This document shows, piece by piece, positions 52,437 through 61,941 of a stretch of 64,000 bases of DNA. The notes under the pieces were generated by a model. The model was not told where the DNA came from. It did no database searches and worked only from the letters and a program-made list of their open reading frames with translations. Source of the stretch: Nocardia arthritidis (GTDB lineage Bacteria; Actinomycetota; Actinomycetes; Mycobacteriales; Mycobacteriaceae). The first letter of the stretch is position 1. Every line of letters begins with the position of its first letter. The position numbers were made by a program, and so were the translations under genes. The DNA lies in assembly GCF_011801145.1 (NCBI RefSeq), contig NZ_CP046172.1, positions 2,914,001 to 2,978,000 of the forward strand. The letters run 5' to 3'.

Positions 52437-53330
52437 GTGAAGATGCACGCCGACCAATTGACAGTAACCCCGGCGACGGTGCGGGCGCTGGTCGACGAGC
52501 AGTTCCCGGCCTGGCGCGGGCTGCCGATCCGGGCGGTCGGGGGGACGGGGACGGTGCATGCGATCTTCCGGATCGGCGACCGTTTGGCGGCCCGGTTACC
52601 GCTGGTGCTCCGACCGGTCGAGGCGGCGCGGCAGGCATTGCTGGACGAAGCGGATGCGGCGCGGAAGTTGCTGGGCCGCACGCCTTTTCCGACACCGGAG
52701 CCGATCGCGCTCGGTGTGCCCGGCGCCGGTTATCCGATGCCGTGGTCGGTGCAGACGTGGGTGAGTGGAACCGTTGCCGCCGTAGCCGATCCGGGCGACT
52801 CGGTGGAATTCGCACTGGATCTGGCCGAGTTCATCCGCGCGGTGCGCGAGATCGGTACGGACGGGCGCGGATTCGGCGGGGGCGGTCGCGGCGGCGAGCT
52901 GCACGCGCACGACGAGTGGATGCGCACCTGTTTCGAGCGCAGCGCGGGCATGCTGAATGTCGCAGCGCTGCGGGCGATCTGGGCGCGGATGCGGGACCTG
53001 CCGCGCGGGGCTGCCCCGGATGTGCTGAACCACGGCGATCTGATCCCTGGCAATGTGCTGGTGTCCGGCGGTCGGTTGGCCGGGGTGATCGACGTCGGCG
53101 AGCTGGGTCCCGCGGACCCGGCGCTGGACCTGGTTGCGGCGTGGCATCTGCTGGATGCGGTGCCGCGCAGCGCCTTTCGCGCGCATCTCGGATGTTCCGA
53201 CCTCGAGTGGGAGCGTGGCAGGGCCTGGGCGTTCGAACAGGCGATGGGGCTGGTCTGGTACTACGCCGAGAGCAATCCGGCGCTGAGCCGGATCGGCCTG
53301 CGCACGCTCGAACGGATCACCGAATGCTGA
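52437..53330 (+). CDS. Aminoglycoside phosphotransferase (APH)-family kinase
   Basis: A 297-residue small-molecule kinase of the APH fold: LRAVGG-type N lobe, catalytic NHGDLIPGNVLV (Brenner motif) and metal site GVIDVGELGPADPALDL. GTG at 52437 or ATG at 52443 are both possible. Related genes phosphorylate aminoglycosides, homoserine or other alcohols, so the substrate is not known. Its last 14 bases overlap the convergent GGDEF gene. Confidence 0.85.
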   Translation: MKMHADQLTVTPATVRALVDEQFPAWRGLPIRAVGGTGTVHAIFRIGDRLAARLPLVLRPVEAARQALLDEADAARKLLGRTPFPTPEPIALGVPGAGYPMPWSVQTWVSGTVAAVADPGDSVEFALDLAEFIRAVREIGTDGRGFGGGGRGGELHAHDEWMRTCFERSAGMLNVAALRAIWARMRDLPRGAAPDVLNHGDLIPGNVLVSGGRLAGVIDVGELGPADPALDLVAAWHLLDAVPRSAFRAHLGCSDLEWERGRAWAFEQAMGLVWYYAESNPALSRIGLRTLERITEC

Positions 53331-53997
53331 GGATCCAGCGGCCCTTGCCGGTCGATTTCGCTTCGTAGAGACCGGTATCGGCGGCATCGAGCAGTGCTTC
53401 GGCATGTGCGCCCGCGACCGCGGTGAGCACCGCGCCGATGCTCGCGGACAGGCGCAGCGGGTGGCCCGCGACGACGATCGGTTCGGCCAGCGCCGTCAGC
53501 AGCAGGTTCGCGATCGTGCGGATGCGGGCGTCGTCGGCGGGCGGCGGGATCAGGGCGACGAATTCGTCGCCGCCGATGCGGGCGATCATGCAGTCGCTTC
53601 CTCGCACACTGTCGCGCAGCCGGTCCGCGACCACGGCGAGTACCTGATCGCCGGTGCCGTGGCCGAACCGATCGTTGACCTCCTTGAAGTGATCGAGGTC
53701 GGCGAAGCAGAGGCCGATATCGTCCTCGCCCGCCGCCGCGATCGCCGCATCGATCCGTTCGAGCAGATGCCGCCGATTCGGCAGTCCGGTCAGCGGATCG
53801 TGGCGCGCCTGATGATGTAACTCGCCGATCAGCTGGGCGAGAACGCGATTGGCCTCCAGCAATCGGCCGACCAGCAGCGGCGCGGACGGACCTGCCGGAA
53901 CCGGCACGCCGCCGGTGGTTCTCGGTCTCTGCTGGCGCTCGGATACCGGTGCAGCAGGTACGAACTCGTTCACCGCGGCCCCCATCATCGTCGTCAC
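53317..53997 (-). CDS. GGDEF-domain diguanylate cyclase
   Basis: A 226-residue protein with a short N-terminal region and a complete GGDEF domain (HDPLTGLPNRR, FADLDHFKEVND, ARIGGDEFVAL). It would make cyclic di-GMP. An RGSD sequence lies where the inhibitory RxxD site is expected but one residue further from GGDEF than usual. No membrane or sensor domain is evident. Confidence 0.87.
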   Translation of the reverse strand: MTTMMGAAVNEFVPAAPVSERQQRPRTTGGVPVPAGPSAPLLVGRLLEANRVLAQLIGELHHQARHDPLTGLPNRRHLLERIDAAIAAAGEDDIGLCFADLDHFKEVNDRFGHGTGDQVLAVVADRLRDSVRGSDCMIARIGGDEFVALIPPPADDARIRTIANLLLTALAEPIVVAGHPLRLSASIGAVLTAVAGAHAEALLDAADTGLYEAKSTGKGRWILSIR

Positions 53998-54137
53998 CGC
54001 CGGGCGATGCGCGCCGGCGATGCCATACCCTGTACAGCCCGTGATCCTGAAAAACTACCGCACGGAATGGCTTTCAGGAATGGCTGGAAGATCGCCGACG
54101 CGACGCGATTCGGTAAACGGTTGGGTTGCCGAGGGTT

Positions 54138-55460
54138 TCAGCTGCCGGGAAAACCGGGCGGCAGGGGTTTGAAATCGGCCATGAAGCGGGGCCCCGGCGA
54201 GAGACCGCGCAGGATCGCGGAGGTCCAGGCCACCGCCGGGGTCCAGCCGACGCCCGCGTTGACGACGTGTTCGGGCAGCGGGACGGTGTAGAAGCGCAGG
54301 TCGGCGCCGCGTTCCCAGTAGGAGTGGACGACGGGTAGCACGACGGAGGGTGGGATGAGTTCATCCCACATGCCGTGCCACCACAGGATCGGAGTGTCGG
54401 GGACGTATTTGCCGAGGCTGTTGTCCTGCAACACCTTCAGGATCTCCGGTTGGGTCTCCAGCGACTTGCCCGGCTGATAGTAGGCGCTGACGGGCCGGTA
54501 GAAGCCGGTGACCGCGGCGGTGTACACGCAGCGGTGGTGCACGTCGGCGACGAGCTGCTGCCCTTCGGGGGTGAGCAGGTCGTCGACCTCGAAGGCGTCC
54601 GGATATTCCTTGGCGAAGGAGGCCAGGCCGAGCCACATGGTGAAGCTGCTCAGCCCGGTGACTCCCGGCTGCGGCTTGGTCGCGTAGTCGGCCAGCATCC
54701 GCAGGTCGCCGGGGGTGCCGCCGATCGAGGTGCCGAGCAGGCGCACATCGGGCGCGTAGGTCTGGCGCAGTTCCGCCGCCCGGATCGAGCCGGAGCCGCC
54801 GCCGGAGTACCCGTAGAGCGCGATTCCGGAATCGGTGAGGCCCAGTGCCGCATCGTTTTTCGCGGCGCGCAGGCTGTCGAGGACCATCTTGCCCTCGTCA
54901 TAGGTGTTGAAGGTGTTGAATTTGCCGTCGAAGTCGGGGATGTTGATGGCGAATCCCTGTGCCAGCCAGCCGACTACGAGCGTCGACTCCTTCATCGTGC
55001 CGACCTGCAGCGTGTAGGACGGATTGCAGGACGAGTCGCTGGAATCGATGGCCTCCTGGAACGACACCAGCGGGCGCGCGCTGCCCTGCCACGGAATTCC
55101 GGGGACGATGACGGTCGTCGCGGTGACGATCGGATTGTCGTAGATATCGTTGGTGCGGTACAGCAATTGCTTGGTGTACACCGGGAACGGAATGCCGAGC
55201 ACTCGGGTCTGCACCTCGCGAGTGCGCACGATCTGCCCGGGCGCGTAGGAGGCGAGGTCGGCCGGATCGTCGTACCAGGGGTCCTTGTCCGGCGTCGGGA
55301 TCGGCAGCATGTTGTATAGCTGCGGTTCGCTCGGCAGGTCCGGTAGTTGATTCTGGTCGGGCGGGAAATTCTGTGGGAAGGCCGAGACGACACCCGCACC
55401 GGATGTCGTAAGGCAGGCTGCCGAGCACAGCACCAACAGCCGATACAGCGTCTTCTTCAT
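54138..55460 (-). CDS. Secreted lipase, LIP family
   Basis: A 440-residue alpha/beta hydrolase with the signal peptide KKTLYRLLVLCSAACLTTSG and the nucleophile motif LYGYSGGGSG. The LIP family (secretory lipases in fungi and actinobacteria) fits the length and the HGMWDELIPP acid region and the PEHVVNAG His region. The ATG at 55460 is preferred because AAGGA lies 8 nt upstream; earlier ATGs (55475, 55514, 55517) are poorer. Confidence 0.87.
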   Translation of the reverse strand: MKKTLYRLLVLCSAACLTTSGAGVVSAFPQNFPPDQNQLPDLPSEPQLYNMLPIPTPDKDPWYDDPADLASYAPGQIVRTREVQTRVLGIPFPVYTKQLLYRTNDIYDNPIVTATTVIVPGIPWQGSARPLVSFQEAIDSSDSSCNPSYTLQVGTMKESTLVVGWLAQGFAINIPDFDGKFNTFNTYDEGKMVLDSLRAAKNDAALGLTDSGIALYGYSGGGSGSIRAAELRQTYAPDVRLLGTSIGGTPGDLRMLADYATKPQPGVTGLSSFTMWLGLASFAKEYPDAFEVDDLLTPEGQQLVADVHHRCVYTAAVTGFYRPVSAYYQPGKSLETQPEILKVLQDNSLGKYVPDTPILWWHGMWDELIPPSVVLPVVHSYWERGADLRFYTVPLPEHVVNAGVGWTPAVAWTSAILRGLSPGPRFMADFKPLPPGFPGS

Positions 55461-55540
55461 CGAAGCGTCCTTCATCAGGTCGGCCGCCGCATCACGGCCG
55501 TTGTACAGATCCATCACACGCGATTGTTTATCCGGTGCAT

Positions 55541-55566
55541 ACCGTCAAATCGGCAAAGCTGACGGT
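55541..55566. repeat. Inverted repeat upstream of the lipase gene
   Basis: ACCGTCA and TGACGGT form a 7-bp stem with a 12-nt spacer, about 80 nt before the lipase start. It could be an operator or a weak terminator for a gene in the other direction; none is present. Confidence 0.4.
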
Positions 55567-55655
55567 GCGGATTTGGCAAGATGCACAACCTACCGAGGTC
55601 GCTGACCTGCGGATTAGCCGCGATATGCCCGGCTTTTTTGTGAAATACGTCCGTG

Positions 55656-56630
55656 TCACCGAATGAGCCCGGTGCGTTTGACCGTGCTGAGGATGGGATG
55701 GGTCTCCACCGCGCTGTGGCCGGTCAGTGGGCCGAGGGTCGCGGTGAGGAATTCGTAGAGTCCGGTGCGGTCGGCCGCCGCGACGGCGATGAACAGATTC
55801 GAGGTTCCGGTGGTCGCGGCCGCGAAGCGGACCTGCGGGTGGGCACTGAGCGTGCTGCCGGTCCGCTCGAGCTCGGCGGGCGGCACCGTCAGCCAGAGCA
55901 GCGCGTCGGTTTTGATGCCGAGCAGCGTGAGGTCCAATTCCGTTGCCAGACGAATCATCTGGCCGTCCAGAATGGCGGCGACGCGGCGGCGGGCCGTGGT
56001 CGCGCCGATTCCGGCCCGCGCGGCGATGGCGCCGTAGCTCGCGCGCGCATCGGCGGTGAGCGCCTCGATGAGCGCCGCGTCGACCGGTTGCGGCGCAGCG
56101 GGTTTCACCGGCTCGGCGGGCGGGCGGAGCCGGGCCAGCTCGGCCTCGGTGAGCAGGCCGCCGGTCCATGCGAAGGCGGTCGGGAAGACCCGGATGAGCT
56201 GCTGGGTGGTCCAGGAGGTGACCGCGGCGGTGGCCGGAAGGTCGCGCAGCAGTAGCCCGTTGCGCGACGCGGCGTCGGCCAGGAACAGCACGACGCTGAT
56301 TTCCTCACCGCCGCCGAGGATTTCGACCCACACGGTATCCGGCCGGTGCGCGAGCGTGCGCGCGACGGCGCCGATGGTGCTCGGGCGGCAGCGGATTCGC
56401 AGCGCGACGGGGGTGAGCTCGGGAAAACACAGCGGGTTGCGGATCGCGGTGGCGCGCAGGGTGCCGTCACCGTACAGCGGTGCCGCCCGGCGCAGCACCG
56501 TCCGCTCCGAGAGGTCGAGGCAGTCCGCGATGGTGCGCCACGACGCGCGCGGAGCGGCCAGCAGCGCGGCGGCGATGCGCTGCTCGATCTGGTCGAGGCT
56601 CTGTCGCATAATCGCCATTTTCGGCGGCAT
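55656..56630 (-). CDS. Lrp/AsnC-family regulator with two HTH and ligand segments
   Basis: A 324-residue protein with two consecutive AsnC-type units: ASWRTIADCLDLSERTVLRR and ASYGAIAARAGIGATTARRR, each followed by an alpha-beta ligand-binding domain. This doubled form is common in actinobacteria. The start is uncertain (56630, 56618 or 56609); none has a good ribosome site. It diverges from the carboxylesterase gene, which it may control. Confidence 0.85.
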   Translation of the reverse strand: MPPKMAIMRQSLDQIEQRIAAALLAAPRASWRTIADCLDLSERTVLRRAAPLYGDGTLRATAIRNPLCFPELTPVALRIRCRPSTIGAVARTLAHRPDTVWVEILGGGEEISVVLFLADAASRNGLLLRDLPATAAVTSWTTQQLIRVFPTAFAWTGGLLTEAELARLRPPAEPVKPAAPQPVDAALIEALTADARASYGAIAARAGIGATTARRRVAAILDGQMIRLATELDLTLLGIKTDALLWLTVPPAELERTGSTLSAHPQVRFAAATTGTSNLFIAVAAADRTGLYEFLTATLGPLTGHSAVETHPILSTVKRTGLIR

Positions 56631-56699
56631 ACAGTCCAGAAATCTACAAGCGGCTATGAAACACGTCGCGATTTCGGTGCCGCGTCGTAAACCGGACGT

Positions 56700-58160
56700 A
56701 TGGACAACAGCATCGAACAGCGTCACGTGGTGGTCGGAACCGGGTCGGGCAAGCTGCGCGGGGTCGCCACCGGGTCGGTGGCCTTCCGCGGCGTCCCGTA
56801 CGCGCGGTCACCGATCGGTGAGCTGAGATTCGCGGCACCGCAACCACATCCGGGTTGGACGCGGATCCGGGACGCCATCGACGCCGGACCCGCCGCGCCG
56901 CAGTGGCCGTCGCGGCTCGAGGCCGTGATGGGCACCCGGCTGCCGGATTGGTCGGAGCACGGCTGCCTGAACCTCAATATCTGGACGCCCGACGACGATT
57001 TCGGCGCGGCGCGGCCGGTGCTGCTCTGGTTCCACGGCGGCGGTTTCACCAGCGGTAGCGGCGGCTGGAACTGGTATGACGGCGGACGCCTCGCCGCGCT
57101 GGGCGGCATCGTGGTGGTGACCGCGAATTACCGGCTCGGGCCGCTCGGCTATCTGTATCTGCCCGAATTCGGCGCGGACAATCTCGGCACGCAGGACCAG
57201 GCCGCCGCGCTGCGGTGGGTGGTGGACAATATCGCCGCGTTCGGCGGCGACCCGGGGTCGATCACCGTCGGCGGTCAGTCCGCGGGGGCGTTCTCGGCGC
57301 TGGCGCTGGCCGCGGATCCGGGGACCGGGGGCATGGTGCGCCGGGTGATCGGGCAGTCCGGTCCGTGGGGTATGCCGCCGCAGGATCCCGGGGAAGCGGC
57401 CGGTGTCGCGGCGAAATACCTCGAGATCCTTGGTATTTCGTCGGACCGGCAGCGGTTGCGCGAGCTGCCGGTCGCCCGCCTGCTCGCGGCCTATGCGCGG
57501 ATCTTGGCCGATAGCGCGCGGCCGGGCGGTATCGCGCCGCCGATGTATCCGGTGCGCGGCGGCGCGGGTCAGGCCGTCGGCTGGCCGGAGGCGCTGGCGA
57601 GCGGGGTACTGGCGGATAAGGACGTGCTGATCGGATCCACGGCCAACGAGGCATCATCCTTCCTGGCGCTGAACCCGATCATCCAAACCGCCGACCGCGA
57701 TACCGCCGTTCGCCTGCTGGCCGAACAGGGCGGTGCGGCGCGGTACGACGAATACGTCGACCGCTATCCGGCCGCCGGACCGGCCGAACTGCTCACCGCG
57801 ATCGTCGGCGATCTGCTGTGCGGTACCACGGATCTTGCGAATGGTCTTGTGGCACAGGGTAATCAGACCTATGTCTATCGGTTCATGCGCGGCCCCGCCG
57901 TCGATCCGTACGGGTTCGGTGCGGCGCACTGCGCCGAACTGCCATTCCTCTTCGGCACCTTCGAGAGCTATCCCAACGCCCCCATGCTCGGCACGTTCAG
58001 TCCGGCGGACCGGATTCTCGCGGCCGAATTCGGCGGTGCGCTGGCCGCTTTCGTCGCGACCGGAACGCCGAACGGGCCCGCGCTCGCGCCGTGGCGGCCC
58101 TACGCGACGGACGAGGCGATCAGGTACTTCCGGTCGGCGGGAGATCCCGACGCCGGGTGA
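56700..58160 (+). CDS. Type B carboxylesterase
   Basis: A 486-residue carboxylesterase: oxyanion hole WFHGGGFTSGSG, nucleophile GGQSAGAFSALALA, and the usual YPEF- and HCAELPFLFG-type acid and His segments. No signal peptide, so it is cytoplasmic. It diverges from the Lrp-type regulator, and its 3' end overlaps the next gene on the opposite strand by 41 bases. Confidence 0.9.
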   Translation: MDNSIEQRHVVVGTGSGKLRGVATGSVAFRGVPYARSPIGELRFAAPQPHPGWTRIRDAIDAGPAAPQWPSRLEAVMGTRLPDWSEHGCLNLNIWTPDDDFGAARPVLLWFHGGGFTSGSGGWNWYDGGRLAALGGIVVVTANYRLGPLGYLYLPEFGADNLGTQDQAAALRWVVDNIAAFGGDPGSITVGGQSAGAFSALALAADPGTGGMVRRVIGQSGPWGMPPQDPGEAAGVAAKYLEILGISSDRQRLRELPVARLLAAYARILADSARPGGIAPPMYPVRGGAGQAVGWPEALASGVLADKDVLIGSTANEASSFLALNPIIQTADRDTAVRLLAEQGGAARYDEYVDRYPAAGPAELLTAIVGDLLCGTTDLANGLVAQGNQTYVYRFMRGPAVDPYGFGAAHCAELPFLFGTFESYPNAPMLGTFSPADRILAAEFGGALAAFVATGTPNGPALAPWRPYATDEAIRYFRSAGDPDAG

Positions 58161-58884
58161 GCGCCGGTTCGTCGGCGCCCGCGGCGAGTGCGGCGCGTAC
58201 GCGCTCGGCGGTGCGAACCAGATCGTGACCGAAACGATCGAGGAAGCTGGCCATCTCGTCCAACCGGGTGCCCGCGGGAGTGGTCGCGCCGAGGATTTCG
58301 CTGCCGTCGCGGGCCGTCGCGGAGAGCACCCCCAAGATCCGGACCGAGACCAGGGTGGCGCGGAACCACGCATCGGCATCGAGGACGTAGTGGTCCGCGC
58401 GGCCGGAATGGCGCTCGCGCTGAATCAGATCTCGAATCATGAGATGGCGCAGCGCCTTCGAGATCGACGCCGGGCTCACCCGCAGCCTGCGGGACAGGTC
58501 GGCGGAGGTGAGCCTGCCGGAGTCGCTGACGAAGAAACAGGCGAGCACCCGGGCGGGCGTGCGCGGCATTCCGCCGTCGGTGAGCAGTGTGACGACGCGG
58601 ACGGCGAATTCGTGCACGGCGGTCAGGTCTCGATCGAATCCGATTGGGATATCGATATTTTCCACCGCGGCCCGGCGCCGGTCGGTGCGCCGCGCGCGCC
58701 GCTTCGCGGCCAGGTGCGCCCACTCGGCGTGATAGCGGCCCGGACCGCCGTTGCGGGCGACCTCCCGGCTGATGGTCGAGGTGGGACGGTCGAGTTGGCG
58801 GGCGATCTCCGCGTAGCCGAGTCCCTCGGCCAATCCGGCCGCGATGCAGTCCCTGTCCGCGCTGGTCAACCTGCCGCCGGGCAT
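58120..58884 (-). CDS. Fused HTH regulator (IS30-type N-terminal HTH with MarR/GbsR-like domain)
   Basis: A 254-residue protein. Residues 1-60 (LTSADRDCIAAGLAEGLGYA, then STISREVARNGG) are the HTH of IS30-family transposases. The rest has a winged helix (LTSADLSRRLRVSPASISKA) as in MarR/GbsR repressors. The ATG at 58884 is supported by GGGAGGTG just upstream; a longer form from 58926 is possible. It diverges from the P450 gene and is probably its regulator. The IS30-like HTH is probably a recruited regulator domain, not a transposase. Confidence 0.82.
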   Translation of the reverse strand: MPGGRLTSADRDCIAAGLAEGLGYAEIARQLDRPTSTISREVARNGGPGRYHAEWAHLAAKRRARRTDRRRAAVENIDIPIGFDRDLTAVHEFAVRVVTLLTDGGMPRTPARVLACFFVSDSGRLTSADLSRRLRVSPASISKALRHLMIRDLIQRERHSGRADHYVLDADAWFRATLVSVRILGVLSATARDGSEILGATTPAGTRLDEMASFLDRFGHDLVRTAERVRAALAAGADEPALTRRRDLPPTGST

Positions 58885-58935
58885 CGCGCGCACCTCCCTC
58901 GCTCGCTGCCGCCAGTATGCGTTCATACACACACC

Positions 58936-58985
58936 ATTGCAACGACGCCCTCGCCAATTGCTTTCATGCACATGACCGTTGCAAT
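58936..58985. promoter_or_regulatory. Inverted repeat in the regulator-P450 intergenic region
   Basis: ATTGCAACG (58936-58944) and CGTTGCAAT (58977-58985) form an inverted pair with 32 nt between. It lies in the divergent promoter region and is a likely operator of the fused HTH protein. Confidence 0.5.
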
Positions 58986-59166
58986 GACCACGGCGAATCT
59001 AGCTGCGACGGAACGGGAATCGGCGGCAGACTGGTTGAGTCGGCTGATGAAAGCGACGTAGCGTCCGACAGCGGTAGGCGTCGGCCGTGCGGGGGGTCTA
59101 CGGACGACTTCGTCGACAGCGCCCATCAGGAGTTCTGGCCTCGGTACAAATAATTGAGGAGTCAAT

Positions 59167-60381
59167 ATGACTACAGCATCGCGAAGCGGGTCGGAGCCGG
59201 TATCGGTCATCTCGGGTCTGCCGCTCGACCGGCAGGCCGATCGGCCGTTCGACCCGCCCGCCGAGCAGACTCGGCTGCGTGAGCGAGAACCGTTGGTCCG
59301 CATGGATTTTCCGGATGGTCACCGCGGTTGGCTGGCCACCGATCACGCGACGGTGCGCGCCGTGCTCGCCGATGCGCGGTTCAGTTCGCGAAGTTCGTTG
59401 CAGCACTCGCCGTTCGAGGGCATCGCGCCGCTGGAGCTGCCGCCCGGCACCTTCATCCGCTACGACCCGCCCGAACACACCCGGTTCCGAAAGCTGCTGA
59501 CCGGCAAGTTCACCGTGCGTCGGATGCGGCTGCTCACCGAGCGCATCGAGGAATTCTCCGCCGAACGGCTGGACGCGCTGGAGCGGCGCGGCGGGCCGGT
59601 CGATCTGGTGACCGAATTCGCCCGCCCCATACCGGAAATGGTGATCTGTGAGCTGCTCGGCGTGCCGCGGGCCGACCACGACCGATTCCGGACACTTGCC
59701 GCGGCCAAACCCGGCGCACCGGCGAAGGAGGTAATCCAAGAGCGCCTGGCTCGGTTCACCGATATCGGGACCTACATCCGCCATCTCGTCGTCAGCAAAC
59801 GCGAGCGGCGCACCGACGACCTGCTCAGCGATCTGACCGAGAGCGACCTCACCGAGGACGAGTTGGCGGGCGTCGGCGGCCTGCTGCTGGTGGCAGGGCT
59901 GGACACCACCGCGAATATGTTGGCGCTGGGAACCCTTGCGCTGCTGCGGAATCCGGAGCAGCTCGCGCTGCTGCGGGCGGATCCGGACCTGATCGACGGT
60001 GCGATCGAGGAACTGCTGCGGTACCTGAGCATCGCGCACACCATCGGCCGGGCCGCCCTCGCGGATGTGGAAATCGCCGGGAAGGTGATCAGGGCCGGTG
60101 AGACGGTGCTGCTCTCGGTGCAGGCCGCCGATCGCGACAGCACTCGGTTCGCCGACCCGGACACCCTCGACATCCGTCGAAACCCGGTGGGGCACTTGGC
60201 CTTCGGGCACGGCGTGCATCAGTGCCTCGGCCAGCAGCTGGCCCGCACCGAGATGCGGGTGGCCTTCCCCGCGCTGCTATCCCGGTTCCCGGGGCTGCGT
60301 CTCGCCGTCGCGCCGGAGCGGATCGGATTCCACGGGCCCTTCGAAATCGGTGGCGTGCGCGAGCTTCCCGTCACTTGGTAA
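59167..60381 (+). CDS. Cytochrome P450 (CYP105-like)
   Basis: A 404-residue P450: AGLDTT in the I helix, ExxR in EELLRY, heme loop [10 protein letters not shown] with Cys353. ATG behind TTGAGGAGTCAAT. It is followed by its own ferredoxin and a flavoprotein hydroxylase. Likely a catabolic or tailoring oxidase. It is not linked to the polyketide cluster by position or operator. Confidence 0.93.
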   Translation: MTTASRSGSEPVSVISGLPLDRQADRPFDPPAEQTRLREREPLVRMDFPDGHRGWLATDHATVRAVLADARFSSRSSLQHSPFEGIAPLELPPGTFIRYDPPEHTRFRKLLTGKFTVRRMRLLTERIEEFSAERLDALERRGGPVDLVTEFARPIPEMVICELLGVPRADHDRFRTLAAAKPGAPAKEVIQERLARFTDIGTYIRHLVVSKRERRTDDLLSDLTESDLTEDELAGVGGLLLVAGLDTTANMLALGTLALLRNPEQLALLRADPDLIDGAIEELLRYLSIAHTIGRAALADVEIAGKVIRAGETVLLSVQAADRDSTRFADPDTLDIRRNPVGHLAFGHGVHQCLGQQLARTEMRVAFPALLSRFPGLRLAVAPERIGFHGPFEIGGVRELPVTW

Positions 60382-60390
60382 GGATTGTCG

Positions 60391-60585
60391 ATGCGAATTA
60401 TCGCGGATCGCGAAATCTGTGTCGGCGCGGGAATGTGCGCCCTGACCGCGCCGGAAAACTTCGACCAGGACACCGACGAGGGCAGGGTGCTCGTCCTCGA
60501 CGAGAATCCGGCGCCGGATCGGCAAGAGGCGGTACGCCAGGCGGTGCTGGCCTGCCCATCGGGTGCCATCACGATCGAGCAATAG
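60391..60585 (+). CDS. 3Fe-4S ferredoxin
   Basis: A 64-residue ferredoxin: REICVGAGMC and LACPSG give the 3Fe-4S cysteine pattern. It starts 9 nt after the P450 stop with AAGGA upstream, so it is the electron donor of that P450. Confidence 0.92.
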   Translation: MRIIADREICVGAGMCALTAPENFDQDTDEGRVLVLDENPAPDRQEAVRQAVLACPSGAITIEQ

Positions 60586-60654
60586 GCCCGCCCGAACCCG
60601 CCGACCGGCCTACACTGCGAATATTCCGTAGGGCCCGAGTCACGGTAGGTCGCA

Positions 60655-61872
60655 ATGGTTTCCACGGTGATCGCCGGGGCCGGTATCGGCGGGCTCAGCG
60701 CCGCGCTCGCATTGCGCGCGGTCGGCGTCGAGGTCGTGATCCTCGACGCCGCGACGGAACTGCGCCCGCTCGGCGTCGGCATCAACCTGCTGCCGCCCGC
60801 GGTCGGGCGGCTCATCGAATTAGGCCTCGGCGCCGCGCTGGACGAGATCGCCGTCGCCACCGCCGAAATGGCGCATTTCGACCGGCACGGCAATTTCATC
60901 TGGTCGCAGCCGCGTGGATTGGCGGCGGGGGCGAGCTGGCCACAGTATTCGGTGCACCGGGGGTCGCTGCAGCACATGCTCTACCGCGCGGTGCTGGAAC
61001 GTCTCGGACCGGACGCGGTGCGCACCGGCACCGCGGTGCGATCCTTCACCCAGCATCAACGCGGGGTGAAAGTGGTTGTGGCGGTGCGTGGTACCGAGCA
61101 GCGCATCGAATGCGACGCGTTGATCGGCGCCGACGGCCTGCATTCGGCGGTGCGCGCCCAGCTGTATCCGGATGAGGGCAGGCCGCTGTGGTACGGAATG
61201 CGGATGTGGCGCGGCGTCGGCCGGGCCGAACCATTCCGGACCGGGCGCACCGTCGCCATCGCCGGTGACAACAAATCGGCCAAGCTCGTGGTCTATCCGA
61301 TCGCCGTGGAACTCGACGAGCACGGTATGGCCCGGACCAACTGGGTGTGCGAGGTCGCCGATCCGGCCGCCGAGCCCGGCCGGGCCGACTGGAACCGCAC
61401 CGGCGCTCTCGCGGATGTCCTTCCGTACTACGCGGATTGGCGTTTCGAGTGGCTGGATGTGCCCGCGCTGCTCGCCTCCGCGCCGCGCATCCTGGAATAC
61501 CCGATGGTCGACCGGCAGCCGCTGCCCGCGTGGACCGAGGGACGGGTGACGCTGCTCGGCGACGCGGCGCACCCGATGTACCCGATCGGCTCGAACGGCG
61601 GCACCCAGGCGATTCTCGACGCGGCCGCGCTCGCCGAGGCGTTCGCCGGGGAACCGACGCCGGAGAAGGCCTTGGCCCGCTACGACAGCGTGCGCCGCGA
61701 ACCGGCCAACGCCATCGTGCTGGCCAATCACGACATGCCCGCGGACCGCATTCTGCGCGCCGTCGCCGAGCGCGCACCCGGTGGATTCGAGCGCATCACC
61801 GATGTGCTCACACCCGACGAGCTCGCCGAACTCGACCGGGCGTATCGGCAGACCTCGCCGACCGACCGCTGA
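60655..61872 (+). CDS. PhzS-like FAD-dependent aromatic hydroxylase
   Basis: A 405-residue group A flavin monooxygenase: GAGIGGLSAALALR, CDALIGADGLHSAVRAQL, VTLLGDAAHPMYPIGSNG. Local runs (SWPQYSVHRGSLQHMLYRAV, LPYYADWRFEWLDVP, EYPMVDRQPLPAW) resemble PhzS of phenazine biosynthesis from memory of that protein. Phenazine core genes are not in this window, so an oxidative decarboxylation or hydroxylation of another aromatic acid is possible. Encoded downstream of the P450-ferredoxin pair, 69 nt apart. Confidence 0.87.
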   Translation: MVSTVIAGAGIGGLSAALALRAVGVEVVILDAATELRPLGVGINLLPPAVGRLIELGLGAALDEIAVATAEMAHFDRHGNFIWSQPRGLAAGASWPQYSVHRGSLQHMLYRAVLERLGPDAVRTGTAVRSFTQHQRGVKVVVAVRGTEQRIECDALIGADGLHSAVRAQLYPDEGRPLWYGMRMWRGVGRAEPFRTGRTVAIAGDNKSAKLVVYPIAVELDEHGMARTNWVCEVADPAAEPGRADWNRTGALADVLPYYADWRFEWLDVPALLASAPRILEYPMVDRQPLPAWTEGRVTLLGDAAHPMYPIGSNGGTQAILDAAALAEAFAGEPTPEKALARYDSVRREPANAIVLANHDMPADRILRAVAERAPGGFERITDVLTPDELAELDRAYRQTSPTDR

Positions 61873-61941
61873 CGAATCCGGCGCCGCGGGCCGCCGAGGG
61901 GGTAGTTTCCGACACGGCGTGCGATATCGGAAAGGTCGACA

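Noticed and set aside
58120..58300. IS30 transposase
   Set aside because: Only the HTH resembles IS30; there is no DDE domain and no flanking inverted repeats or target duplication were seen.
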